Assembly (NCBI RefSeq): GCF_000009985.1
Contig: NC_007626.1
Coordinates: forward strand, 3,837,943 to 3,901,942
Source: Paramagnetospirillum magneticum AMB-1
Lineage (GTDB): Bacteria; Pseudomonadota; Alphaproteobacteria; Rhodospirillales; Magnetospirillaceae
Direction: 5' to 3'
Length of the DNA: 64,000 bases
Shown: positions 34,670 through 45,293 of the stretch, piece after piece
Layout: each line of letters opens with the position of its first letter
How positions within the stretch are numbered: the first letter of the stretch is position 1
Notes under the pieces: generated by a model
Seen by the model: the letters and a program-made list of their open reading frames with translations, nothing else
The model's database searches: none
What the model was told of the DNA's origin: nothing
Position numbers and translations under genes: made by a program

Positions 34670-36750
34670 TCCGCCTCGATATGGGGGCCGGCATGGTAGG
34701 CGAAGGACAGGACGGCGAACACCGCCGCCATGGCCAGCACCACCCAGCCCAGCGCCACGATCGCCCCCTGATGACCGTAGAGAGGAATCAGCACCGCCGC
34801 CAGCAGCGGACCGGCAAAGCTGCCGATGCGTTCCGCCAGACGCAGGAAGGCCAGCACATTAGTCTGGCCGATGGCGCGGCACTCGGTCCAGCACAGGTCC
34901 GGAATCATGGCCAGTTGCGGCGAGGCCGACAGGCCGTGCGAGATGCCCAGCATCAGGATGGCTACCTGTACCGCGATCACCGGCTCGCCCCAGAAGGCGG
35001 GCAACACCAGACCGGCCCCGCCGATCAGCCCCCCCACCGCCAGCAGCCCGGCCCGCCAGCCCACGCGGTCGGCAAAGCGGGCCGCCAGCGGGGACAGCAG
35101 AACCACCGATACCGGATAGGCCATCATCATCCTGGCCATGTCGCCGAGATCGATGGCCGGATACTGGCTGAGGGTGAGCGGCACCAGAAAAAACAAAAAT
35201 CCGGTCAGCGCGATCTTGGCCGGAATGGCGGCAAAGACCACCAGTGCCGAAAAGCGCCAGTTGCGCAACAGCCGCAGGAAGTCGCGCTTGCGGGGCGACG
35301 CCCCCTCGGCCACCGGCTGGGCGCTGTCCAGCAGGCGCCAGATCAGGATGGCTGTCACCACCGTCAGCACCGCCGCCACGATGAAGGTAACGCGAAAGCC
35401 CACCCTTTCCGCCAGCACGCCGCCGATGCCGGTGCCGCAGACGCTGGCGGTCAGCACGGCGCCCACATAAACGCCCAGCCCCTGGGCGCGGGTCTGCTGC
35501 CGCGACACCTGGGCGATATAGCCCTGGCAGGCCATGGTGATGAAGGCATATCCCAGCGCCGTCGCCACCCGCCACACGATCAGGTCATAGACGGAAAACG
35601 CCAGACCCGACATGACGAAACCGATGGTAGCGGGCACCAGGCCAATCAGGAACACCCGGCGCGCCCCCAGCCGGTTGGCCAGCAGCGACGCCGAGGGCGA
35701 CGCCAGGGCAATTACCAGCATGAACAGGGCGATGGGCAGCCCCATCACCAGTTCCGGCGTCAACCCGGAAATGGGGGCATAGAGGTCGCGGATGTAAAGC
35801 GGCATGAACGAGCGCGAAATCTCTTCCGCGAACACGAACAGGAACAGCGGCAGACGAATGTCGGTGGCCTGGTGCTCGTTGACGATTTCGGTCTGGCCGT
35901 TGCGGGCGAAGCGGAACAGGAAGCGCACCCGGGATTCGATATCCTTGACCTTCTCGACCACCCCCGGATCGAAATGGGCGGCCTTGACCTCGTCCACATA
36001 GGCCTCGAGCCGACGGAAAAGCTGATCGGCCAGCCGGATGGCGGAGTTGAAGCCGTGGACGAAGCGCCCGACCTCGTCGTCCGAGGTCACCCCGGCCGAT
36101 GCGCTGAAATCGCCGCGCCGGACCCGGTCCATGACGATTCCCACTACCCGCATGGGTCCCGTGATGTTGAAGGTCACCACGAACAGCAGGATCTCCACCG
36201 CCACCAGAAACGCCACCAGGGTGACCACCGCCAGATCGATGAGAATCTCCTGGACGCGGCCCCGGACATAATCCTGATCCATGCCCACATGGACGTGGCC
36301 GATTCGCGTGCCCTTGATGTTCATGGGCTGCGCCAGATCGACAAAACCGCCCAGGGTGAACTTGCGCGAATGCTCCATGTCAGCCTTGAAATCGGCTCCG
36401 CCATAGACCGATTGCAGGGCGGAAGGCTCGACCCCTTCCGCGAACAGCACCTTGCCGCCGCGATCGGTGATGGCCAGATAGCGCAATTCCGGATTGGCCG
36501 CCAGGACGGGGGCGAAGAATTGCCCCACTCCCTGAAGCTGGTCGAGCGGAATGCCATAGCCCACAGCCCGTTCCACCGATTGTTCCAGGTCGCGGCCGAT
36601 GGCCTCGGCCTTCTTGTCCATCTCGGGCGTCAGGCCGCGGGTGAATTCTCCCATGGCCTCGTTGGCGATCCACGCTACCGGCGGTACCAACACCAGCGCG
36701 ACCAGCACCAGCAGGCGGATGAACAGCGGGCGAGTGCGGTCAAGGATCAT
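34657..36750 (-). CDS. Sensor-HAMP domain fused to a major facilitator superfamily transporter
   Basis: The 697-residue product begins with a membrane helix (about 8-28), followed by an extracytoplasmic Cache-like domain with LRYLAITDRGGKVLF and a second helix (about 170-195). A HAMP-like linker with DRVRRGDFSASAGVTSDDEVG comes next, then a short helical region to about 290. The rest (about 295-690) is a 12-helix MFS transporter with the signature LLANRLGARRVFLIG between helices 2 and 3. A receptor front end joined to a transporter is rare. It implies transport controlled by an external ligand, or a transporter fold used as part of a sensor. The ATG at 36750 (GAGGGGG upstream) is preferred over GTG 36756. 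Confidence 0.82.
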   Translation of the reverse strand: MILDRTRPLFIRLLVLVALVLVPPVAWIANEAMGEFTRGLTPEMDKKAEAIGRDLEQSVERAVGYGIPLDQLQGVGQFFAPVLAANPELRYLAITDRGGKVLFAEGVEPSALQSVYGGADFKADMEHSRKFTLGGFVDLAQPMNIKGTRIGHVHVGMDQDYVRGRVQEILIDLAVVTLVAFLVAVEILLFVVTFNITGPMRVVGIVMDRVRRGDFSASAGVTSDDEVGRFVHGFNSAIRLADQLFRRLEAYVDEVKAAHFDPGVVEKVKDIESRVRFLFRFARNGQTEIVNEHQATDIRLPLFLFVFAEEISRSFMPLYIRDLYAPISGLTPELVMGLPIALFMLVIALASPSASLLANRLGARRVFLIGLVPATIGFVMSGLAFSVYDLIVWRVATALGYAFITMACQGYIAQVSRQQTRAQGLGVYVGAVLTASVCGTGIGGVLAERVGFRVTFIVAAVLTVVTAILIWRLLDSAQPVAEGASPRKRDFLRLLRNWRFSALVVFAAIPAKIALTGFLFFLVPLTLSQYPAIDLGDMARMMMAYPVSVVLLSPLAARFADRVGWRAGLLAVGGLIGGAGLVLPAFWGEPVIAVQVAILMLGISHGLSASPQLAMIPDLCWTECRAIGQTNVLAFLRLAERIGSFAGPLLAAVLIPLYGHQGAIVALGWVVLAMAAVFAVLSFAYHAGPHIEAEWDE

Positions 36751-36760
36751 GGCCACCCCC

Positions 36761-37665
36761 TCACATCAGCCGGTCAAGACGGCCGACCTCGTCGGTGGCG
36801 TCCTTGACATGGTCGACGGTCTCGCGAGTCTTGGCCACGAACTCGGCGAAGCGCTCCTCGAAGGAATCGCCGCCGCCCTCGGGAATGGCGTGACCGCCCA
36901 CGGCGAGCACCTCGCCCATGGTCCGTTCCATGCTGCCCAGCTTGCGTCCGACGCCTCCGAACAGAAGGTAAAGCCCGAACACCGCCACCGCCGAAGCGGC
37001 CACCAGGGCCACGGCGATGCTTTTCAGCAACTGGCTGAGCAGACCGGACACGCCCTTTTCCACATAAGCGATGGGGTAGCGCAGCACCACGCCGCCTTCC
37101 ACCTTGCCCAGATTATTGACCAGAGGCAGGCCGACGATCAGATTGTCCTCGTCCTCGACGCTGAAGGATTGCGGCATGCCGCTGCGGATGGCCTCGGCCA
37201 GGAATCCGAGACCCGCGTGCCGATGGCGCCGCGATCGGTGTCGAACAGCACCTCGCCGCGGTAATCATAGACCTCCACGGCCAGGATCTGGGCATCGCGC
37301 ATCTTCTCGCGCTCGATGACCTCCTGCACCTGCCGCAGCTGGCGCAACGCAAACCCCAGGTTGAGATTATCCTCGACCTTCTTCTTGATGGTGAAGACCA
37401 CGAAGGAATAGCGGGATTGCACCTGGGCGGAATAGACGCTTTCGAACTTGTAATAGGCGAAGAAGGCGGTCACCACCAGGGTGAACAGCAGAATGGAAAC
37501 GAGGGCCAGCGACACCTTGCGGGCCAGCGACCAGCGCACCGGACGGGCCGGCGGCAGGCAGGCGCCGGTGCCGCCCGCGGTACTGGATTGCCCCAATATT
37601 TCCAAGACTCGTATCCTTCCCACCGGGGGACGGTTGAACCGAGCCGCCGAAGCGACTAGAAGCAT
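36761..37665 (-). pseudogene. Cache-type membrane sensor, interrupted by a frameshift
   Basis: Two overlapping frames read as one protein. The first (37665 down to about 37198) has a membrane helix (about 51-72) and a Cache-like domain ending FDTDRGAIGTRVSDSW. The second continues in another frame with LAEAIRSGMPQSF, VVLRYPIAYVEKG, a second membrane helix and a short tail to the stop at 36761. One extra base near 37190-37200 would join them into about 300 residues. There is no output domain, so the intact protein would be a stand-alone sensor or a partner of the sensor-MFS fusion 10 bases downstream. The start at 37665 is uncertain because it falls at the predicted transcription start. A sequencing error is possible. 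Confidence 0.7.
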
Positions 37666-37671
37666 GTTCCG

Positions 37672-37700
37672 TTTATAGGATATTTACCGATGCAGTCCAA
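37672..37700 (-). promoter_or_regulatory. Sigma-70-like promoter of the six-gene sensor cluster
   Basis: Read on the minus strand, TTGGAC (complement of 37695-37700) and TATAAA (complement of 37672-37677) are separated by exactly 17 bases. This is the best promoter match I found in the window. Transcription would begin at about 37665, on or near the annotated ATG, so translation is either leaderless or starts further downstream. Confidence 0.55.
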
Positions 37701-37784
37701 GGGCGTGGAGGCCCAAATTCCCACCAAATCCGTGAAATCGGCGTGCCTCCCCCAATCATCTGGTTCACTGAACAAAAGATTCCA

Positions 37785-38639
37785 ATGACTTCGCAGCAGC
37801 GGCATACAGTGAATACCTCATTCGATGCTATACCGGTGACATATCCGGTAGGAATCTTCGACTCTGGGGTTGGCGGACTGACTGTGGCCGCCGCCATTCG
37901 TCGCGCCATGCCCGACGAGCGGTTGCTCTACCTGGGGGACGTGGCGCGCCAGCCCTATGGGACGAAGTCACCCCGCACCGTGACCCGTTACGCGGTCCAG
38001 GCGGCTGAATTCCTGGTTGAGAAGGGAATCAAGGCCTTGGTGGTGGCCTGCAACACCGCTTCGGCGGTGGCGCTGGAGGCCATTGCCGAGCGCTTTCCCG
38101 GCCTGCCGGTCCTGGGCGTGGTTGAAGCCGGCGCAGACGGAGCCGCCCGAGCCTCGGCCCGGGGGCGCATCGTGGTGGCCGCCACGGAAGGGACATGCCG
38201 CTCCGAAGCCTATGAGCGGGCCATCGCCCGGCGCCGCGACGGCGCGCTGGTGCGCTGCGTGCCCTGCCCGCTGTTCGTGGCCCTGGCCGAGGAGGGCCTC
38301 ACCGACGGCCCCATCGTGGACAGCGTCGCCCGCCATTACCTCGGCTCGCTGTTCGACGGAACCGAACCGGGAGACTGCCTGGTGCTGGGCTGCACCCATT
38401 TTCCATTGCTGGCCCCCGCCCTGTCGCGGCTGGCGGGACCGGAGGTCACCCTGGTGGATTGCGCCGAGGCGACCTCGTCCATGCTGGTTCGCCTGCTGGA
38501 GGGACGCGAGGCGCCCAAGGGCAGTGGTGGCGGATTGCACCTGATCTCCACCGACGCGCCCGAACGCTTCGCCCGCATGGCGGGCAAGCTGTTCCCCGCC
38601 CTGGGCGCCGTCCCGGCGGTGGAACTGGCCGATCTTTAA
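37785..38639 (+). CDS. murI: Glutamate racemase
   Basis: MurI converts L- to D-glutamate for peptidoglycan. The 284-residue product has the family start VGIFDSGVGGLTV and the two catalytic cysteines in ACNTAS and GCTHFPLL, with YLGDVARQPYG near residue 60. The ATG at 37785 has no clear ribosome site, and an upstream in-frame GTG at 37743 is possible. The N terminus is about 20 residues longer than in many homologues, so a later start is also possible. Confidence 0.93.
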   Translation: MTSQQRHTVNTSFDAIPVTYPVGIFDSGVGGLTVAAAIRRAMPDERLLYLGDVARQPYGTKSPRTVTRYAVQAAEFLVEKGIKALVVACNTASAVALEAIAERFPGLPVLGVVEAGADGAARASARGRIVVAATEGTCRSEAYERAIARRRDGALVRCVPCPLFVALAEEGLTDGPIVDSVARHYLGSLFDGTEPGDCLVLGCTHFPLLAPALSRLAGPEVTLVDCAEATSSMLVRLLEGREAPKGSGGGLHLISTDAPERFARMAGKLFPALGAVPAVELADL

Positions 38640-38713
38640 ACTTCACCGACCTGTCACTTGAGCCGCAAGGCGGCCCGGCCTAGGCCTTCTCCCGAGATTT
38701 GCGGGAGAATACG

Positions 38714-39730
38714 ATGCGCATCGCCCTGGTCACCGACGCCTGGACACCTCAACGCAACGGCGTGGTCCGGGTGCTCGCCACCCTGGCCGCCACCTTGGGC
38801 GATCTGGGGCATCTGATCCGAGTGATCGAACCCTCGGCCTTCGTCACCATCCCCTGTCCATCCTATCCGGAAATTCCCCTGGCCCTGCTGCCCGGCCGCA
38901 AGGTCGCCCGCCTGCTGGAGGAATTCGGCCCCGATGCCGTCCACATCGCCACCGAGGGGCCGCTGGGCTGGGCGGCGCGCTCCTGGTGCCAGAAGCACCG
39001 CCGGCCCTTCACCACCGCCTATCACACCAAGTTTCCCGAATACATCAGCACCCGCACCGGAATGCCGGTGTCGTGGCCCTACGCCCTGATGCGGCGCTTC
39101 CACGGTCCGGCGGCGGCGGTGCTGTGCCCGTCGCCGTCGGTGCACCGCGAATTGCTCCAGAAGGACTTCGCCAACGCCCTGCCGTGGTCCCACGGGGTGG
39201 ACACCCAGGTGTTCCAGCCCGGCCCCAAGGATTTTCTCGACCTGCCCCGCCCCATCTTCATGTATGTGGGCCGGGTGGCGGTGGAGAAGAACCTGCCCGC
39301 CTTCCTCGGCCTCGACCTGCCGGGCTCCAAGGTGGTGGTGGGCGACGGACCGGCCCGGGCGGGGTTGATGAAGCACTTCGCCGACACCCATTTCCGCATC
39401 GTCAACGGCGACCAGGAATTGGCGCGGGCCTATCGCGCCGCCGATGTCTTCGTCTTTCCGTCCCGCACCGACACCTTCGGCCTGGTGATGCTGGAAGCCC
39501 TGGCCTCGGGCGTTCCCGTGGCCGCCTTCCCGGTGACCGGCCCAAGGGACGTGGTGGGCGACGCCAAGGTGGGAGTGCTGGACGAGGATCTGCGGGCCGC
39601 CGCCCTGCGCGCCCTGTCCATCCCGCCCGAGGATTGCCGGCGCCACGCCAGCCGCTTTTCCTGGGCCAGGGTGGCGGCGGAATTCCTCAGCCACCTGCGC
39701 CCGTTCCACCCGCAGGCACGAGCCGGTTGA
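38714..39730 (+). CDS. GT4-family glycosyltransferase
   Basis: This 338-residue retaining glycosyltransferase has the GT-B fold. The N-terminal domain begins MRIALVTDAWTPQRNGVVR, as in alpha-mannosyl/glycosyltransferases. The C-terminal domain has GRVAVEKN and the donor-site motif FPSRTDTFGLVMLEALASG with the conserved glutamates. Closest in character to proteins annotated as GDP-mannose-dependent alpha-mannosyltransferase in envelope lipid synthesis, but the sugar and acceptor cannot be read from sequence. The ATG at 38714 follows CGGGAGA. An upstream in-frame GTG at 38699 would add five residues. Confidence 0.88.
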   Translation: MRIALVTDAWTPQRNGVVRVLATLAATLGDLGHLIRVIEPSAFVTIPCPSYPEIPLALLPGRKVARLLEEFGPDAVHIATEGPLGWAARSWCQKHRRPFTTAYHTKFPEYISTRTGMPVSWPYALMRRFHGPAAAVLCPSPSVHRELLQKDFANALPWSHGVDTQVFQPGPKDFLDLPRPIFMYVGRVAVEKNLPAFLGLDLPGSKVVVGDGPARAGLMKHFADTHFRIVNGDQELARAYRAADVFVFPSRTDTFGLVMLEALASGVPVAAFPVTGPRDVVGDAKVGVLDEDLRAAALRALSIPPEDCRRHASRFSWARVAAEFLSHLRPFHPQARAG

Positions 39731-39777
39731 TCTTTCGACCCCGGGGAACGACACTGGCGCCCCTTTTCCCGATCCGG

Positions 39778-40296
39778 ATGGCCGCCTTGTCGCTTCGCTC
39801 CGCCGCTTTTGTCCTCACCCTCTGCCTCGTCGCCCCGGCCGCCTTCGCGGGGGCCAGCTGCGGCACGCCCGAGGAGATCAAGGCGGCTCAGTTGCGCCAG
39901 TTCCACTACCAGCTGCAGGTGGCGGCACTGAATTGCCGCGGCGACGATCCCTCGCTGCCCGGCAAGTGGAGCAGCTACATCCATCACCATGGCGGCACCA
40001 TGAGCGTCAACGCCAACGTCATGCGCGGCTATTTCACCCGCACCGGCAAGGGCGTCGCCGGTTTCGACCGCTACAACACGGTGCTGACCAACCGGGAATC
40101 GGTGCGGGTCCACGAGACCGAGGGCTATTGCGAGATCAATGCCCCGCTGTTCGACAAGGCGATCAAGGCCAATGGCCCGCAATTGGTCGCCCTGGCGGGG
40201 GAGACGGTGGGCCGGCCCGCCGACATCAGCCCCTGCGCCGAACCCAAGGCCGAAGCCGAGAAGAAGCCGAAAAAGAGCGCCAAAAAGGCCGAGTGA
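39778..40296 (+). CDS. Small exported protein of unknown function (172 aa)
   Basis: A signal peptide (about residues 1-25, ending AFAGA) is followed by a mature domain with four cysteines (SCGTP, LNCRG, GYCEIN, SPCAE) that could form two disulfides, and a Lys/Ala/Glu-rich tail. The central HHHGGTMSVNANVMRGYFTRTG segment is distinctive, but I do not recognise the family. It starts 47 bases after the glycosyltransferase and ends one base before the convergent nuclease-like gene. Confidence 0.7.
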   Translation: MAALSLRSAAFVLTLCLVAPAAFAGASCGTPEEIKAAQLRQFHYQLQVAALNCRGDDPSLPGKWSSYIHHHGGTMSVNANVMRGYFTRTGKGVAGFDRYNTVLTNRESVRVHETEGYCEINAPLFDKAIKANGPQLVALAGETVGRPADISPCAEPKAEAEKKPKKSAKKAE

Positions 40297-40297
40297 T

Positions 40298-40867
40298 CTA
40301 CTCCTCGTCCTCGGCCTTGCGCCGCGCCGTTTCCCAGTCGCGGGGCAGCACCATGTCGGCGGCCCACAGGCCGCGCCGGGCGGTCACCGCCTGCTTCTGC
40401 GCCTCGGCATAGGGGCCGTCCTTGGCGGCGCGGGCCAACCCCGCGCTCACCAGCAGCCGTCCGAGATCGCCCTCGGCCACCTTGCAGCGCCCCCAGAGCT
40501 GACCCGAGGCCACGTCGAGGATCTCGCAGGCCACGCCCCTGGCCACCAGTTCGCCCATGCGTTTCCTGGCCGGGCGGGCGCAGTCGAATTCTTCCTTGGC
40601 CGATTTCGAGCCGCACAGATCCTTGCGCCCGGGGGCGAGAACGCCCGCCAGGGCCACATGCAGGCCGCGCACCTGCAGCGCCCCGGCGTCATAGCCCTCC
40701 GCCTTGCCCCAGACGCAGGCCCCGCCCTCGGCATCCTCGGCGCAGCGCGGCGCAGGCGCTGCCATTGGCGCGGCGGGAGCGGGCGTGGCGGCGGCGGGAG
40801 GCGGCCCCGCCGCCAGGGCGGGAGCCGACACGGCTAGGGCGATCAGGGCAACGATGATTGTATGCAT
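40298..40867 (-). CDS. Exported staphylococcal-nuclease-like protein, active site degenerate
   Basis: The 189-residue product has a signal peptide (about 1-19), an Ala/Pro linker and an SNase-type (OB-fold) domain recognisable from GLHVALAGVLAPG, RPARKRMGELVARG, LWGRCKV, LVSAGLARAAKDGPY and the closing ARRGLWAA. In active nucleases the GIDAPE segment carries catalytic Asp and Glu, with Arg just before it. Here that segment reads GVLAPG with Ala in the Arg position, so three of the key residues are missing; only the Arg of WGR remains. It probably binds rather than cuts. Confidence 0.72.
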   Translation of the reverse strand: MHTIIVALIALAVSAPALAAGPPPAAATPAPAAPMAAPAPRCAEDAEGGACVWGKAEGYDAGALQVRGLHVALAGVLAPGRKDLCGSKSAKEEFDCARPARKRMGELVARGVACEILDVASGQLWGRCKVAEGDLGRLLVSAGLARAAKDGPYAEAQKQAVTARRGLWAADMVLPRDWETARRKAEDEE

Positions 40868-40885
40868 TTTCCCAGGATAGCGCGC

Positions 40886-41347
40886 CTATTGGCTGACGTC
40901 GATCCTGAAGCCGGCGTGACAGGCGGTGCAGCGGTCCAGTTGCTCGATCAGGCGGCGGTTGAGCTGCGCCGGGCTTTCGCCCTTGGCCGCCGCCTCGGCC
41001 ATCTGGTCGAAGCCGCCGTGCAGGCCCATGGCCAGACGCTTGAAGTCCAGCGGCAGCTTCAGCAGCAGGTCGGGCGCCTTGTCGTGGGCCTCGCCCATGC
41101 CCATGGAGGTCGCGATCCTGCCCACCCTGGCGGTATCGCCCTCGGCCAGGGCGGCGGTGATGTCGCGCACCGCCACCAGCAGGCCGCGCATCTCGGAGAA
41201 GACCATCTCGCGCTCGGCCCCGCTCATCAGGACGGCGGTGCGCCCGTCCGGAGCCCGGGCCGTCCGGCCGTGGACGAACAGGACGCCCAGGGCGGCGGCC
41301 GAGCCCAGCCACAGGATCAGGGCGATCAGGCCCAGACGGTTCTTCAT
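40886..41347 (-). CDS. Cytochrome c'-like exported haem protein
   Basis: The 153-residue product has an N-terminal membrane/signal helix (about 5-25) and a helical bundle domain with one c-type haem motif, CTACH, very close to the C terminus. Monohaem, all-helical and C-terminal CxxCH is the layout of cytochromes c' and related proteins, which bind NO or carry electrons in the periplasm. No cleavage site is obvious, so it may stay membrane-anchored. It lies 18 bases upstream of the nuclease-like gene on the same strand. Confidence 0.75.
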   Translation of the reverse strand: MKNRLGLIALILWLGSAAALGVLFVHGRTARAPDGRTAVLMSGAEREMVFSEMRGLLVAVRDITAALAEGDTARVGRIATSMGMGEAHDKAPDLLLKLPLDFKRLAMGLHGGFDQMAEAAAKGESPAQLNRRLIEQLDRCTACHAGFRIDVSQ

Positions 41348-41367
41348 CTCAATCTTCCCCCGAATAT

Positions 41368-41458
41368 GTCATCCCGAGCGTAAGCGAGGGATCTCATCCT
41401 GGAACGGTATTTCCGATACGGTATCGACGCTCCAGGCGGAGATCCCTCCTCCCGATGG
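41368..41458. repeat. Dispersed repeat, GTCATCC family, copy C
   Basis: This copy begins TGTCATCCCGAGC and shares its interior (TTCCGATACGG, CCAGGCGGAGATCC) with the copy at 1464-1568 and its start with the copy at 1331-1417. It occupies the gap between the cytochrome gene and the DUF2249 gene. Confidence 0.65.
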
Positions 41459-41476
41459 TCGTCGAACTTAAGGACT

Positions 41477-41707
41477 CTAGGCCGCCCGGGAAATGCGCAC
41501 CCGCCAGACCTCGGGGCCTTCTTCCAGGTATTCCCAGCCGAAGGTCCCGGCCCGCTCGGCGTTGAAGTGATAATACAGCGGCTTGGGATCATGGTCATTG
41601 ACCAGGATGAAGGCGCCGCCCACCGCCAGGGATTCGAAGGTTCCGAAGATCTGCGGATGACGGTCGCGGGGCTGGATGGTGCGGACGTCGAGTTGCGGTT
41701 CGGACAT
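41477..41707 (-). CDS. DUF2249 domain protein
   Basis: This 76-residue single-domain protein has the family's pattern: DVRTIQPRDRHPQIF at the start, a glycine turn and VNDHDPKPLYYHF in the middle, and a WEYLEEGPEVWRVRI end. DUF2249 proteins are small, TusA/SirA-like, and often found with denitrification or other anaerobic respiration genes. The ATG at 41707 is chosen because the upstream in-frame sequence is Pro/Arg-rich and runs into the promoter region. An FNR-type site lies 120 bases upstream, which supports low-oxygen control. Confidence 0.85.
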   Translation of the reverse strand: MSEPQLDVRTIQPRDRHPQIFGTFESLAVGGAFILVNDHDPKPLYYHFNAERAGTFGWEYLEEGPEVWRVRISRAA

Positions 41708-41826
41708 GGCTGTCTGGGCTCCTTGGAATGGGGGAGCCCCGATACGGCAGGGGGGGGGGATGGGGAGGGAGGGTCTGCCGCACCGGGGCGCAGGTAAATA
41801 CATAAGTGCAGCGCTAAGTCTTTTCC

Positions 41827-41840
41827 TTGAGCCTGGTCAA
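41827..41840 (-). promoter_or_regulatory. FNR/CRP-family site upstream of the DUF2249 gene
   Basis: TTGA-GCCTGG-TCAA matches the TTGA-N6-TCAA consensus of FNR, FixK and Nnr-type regulators. Its centre lies 32 bases upstream of a possible -10 element (TATGTA, complement of 41799-41804), the spacing of a class II activated promoter. The geometry does not fit alaS on the other strand. Confidence 0.55.
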
Positions 41841-41972
41841 GCGATGTTGCCGCCCTGCCGGCAAAGACCATGCCTGAAAATAAGGTACTTCCCCTCCCCA
41901 CTCGGACCACCCCTGGACAGCCCGTCCCCCCGCGGGTTAAAACCGCCCGTTACGCCGCCCCCCTAGCCGACG

Positions 41973-44618
<2,646 letters not shown>

Positions 44619-44648
44619 AAGCGCAGGCGAAGGATTTTCGACCATTTC

Positions 44649-44769
44649 GGGGGCTTTTGCCCCCGATCCGCCAATCGGGAGGCACAGCCACCCGAGCCCT
44701 TCAGTGCTTTAAAAAGCTGGAGGTCCGGGCGGGTGCCCGGCCGCGAAGCGGGGGTTTTCAGCAGCCCGC
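44649..44769 (+). repeat. Dispersed multi-hairpin repeat, copy 2 (internally deleted)
   Basis: This copy matches copies 1 and 3 from GGGGGCTTTTGCCCCC through GGGAGGCACAGCC and CCTTCAGTGCTTTAAAAAGC, then lacks the GAGGC-TGT-GCCTC hairpin (about 26 bases) before resuming at GGGCGGGTGCCCGG and GCGGGGGTTTT. It sits between alaS and the minus-strand STAS gene. Confidence 0.8.
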
Positions 44770-44795
44770 CAGCACGGTTGCTTTCGCCTGACGCC

Positions 44796-45077
44796 TCAGT
44801 GCTGGCGGCTGTCCAGAAATGTCCGGACGGAGGGATTCAGGTGGCGCAGTTCGAGCTGTGCGCCCACCCGGCAGGCATGCAGCCGCAACATGCCCAGCAG
44901 CGCCAGCAAAGACGCGCTCAGGGTTTCCAGTTCGGCAAAGTCGAAAATCACCACCGCATCCGGCTGTTCGATCACCGTCTCGAACCCGACTTCGATCCGG
45001 TCGAAATCCAGGTCATCCAGTTGACCGACCAGACGAAAGACGGTCTTGGCATCCTCGTGCACCACTTCACAGGCCAT
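44796..45077 (-). CDS. Small STAS-like protein with a degenerate phosphorylation site
   Basis: The 93-residue product has the length and alternating pattern of a single STAS domain (FRLVGQLDDLDFDRI, then DAVVIFDFAELETLSASLLALLGML). At the position of the usual DSSGL loop it reads LSASLL, so the phospho-acceptor serine appears to be replaced by Ala and the glycine by Leu. It is unlikely to be switched by phosphorylation in the standard way and may bind a partner constitutively. It stands alone, flanked by two direct copies of the multi-hairpin repeat. Confidence 0.7.
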   Translation of the reverse strand: MACEVVHEDAKTVFRLVGQLDDLDFDRIEVGFETVIEQPDAVVIFDFAELETLSASLLALLGMLRLHACRVGAQLELRHLNPSVRTFLDSRQH

Positions 45078-45293
45078 GGCGGCATCCCCTTGCCTCGCCC
45101 TGCGCCGGGCCCCACGGCCACGGCCCCCCGACAGGACAGGTCAGGACATCAGATATAATACCTGAATATATGGCACCTATACTTTAGGGTTGAACGGCTT
45201 GTAAACTTCTTGTGCCCATTCCTTAAACGCCCCCCCAACCAGCCGGGGGAGTGCCCGGGAGCCTGTCCGTTTCGTCGGAAATGGAGGGGCGTC

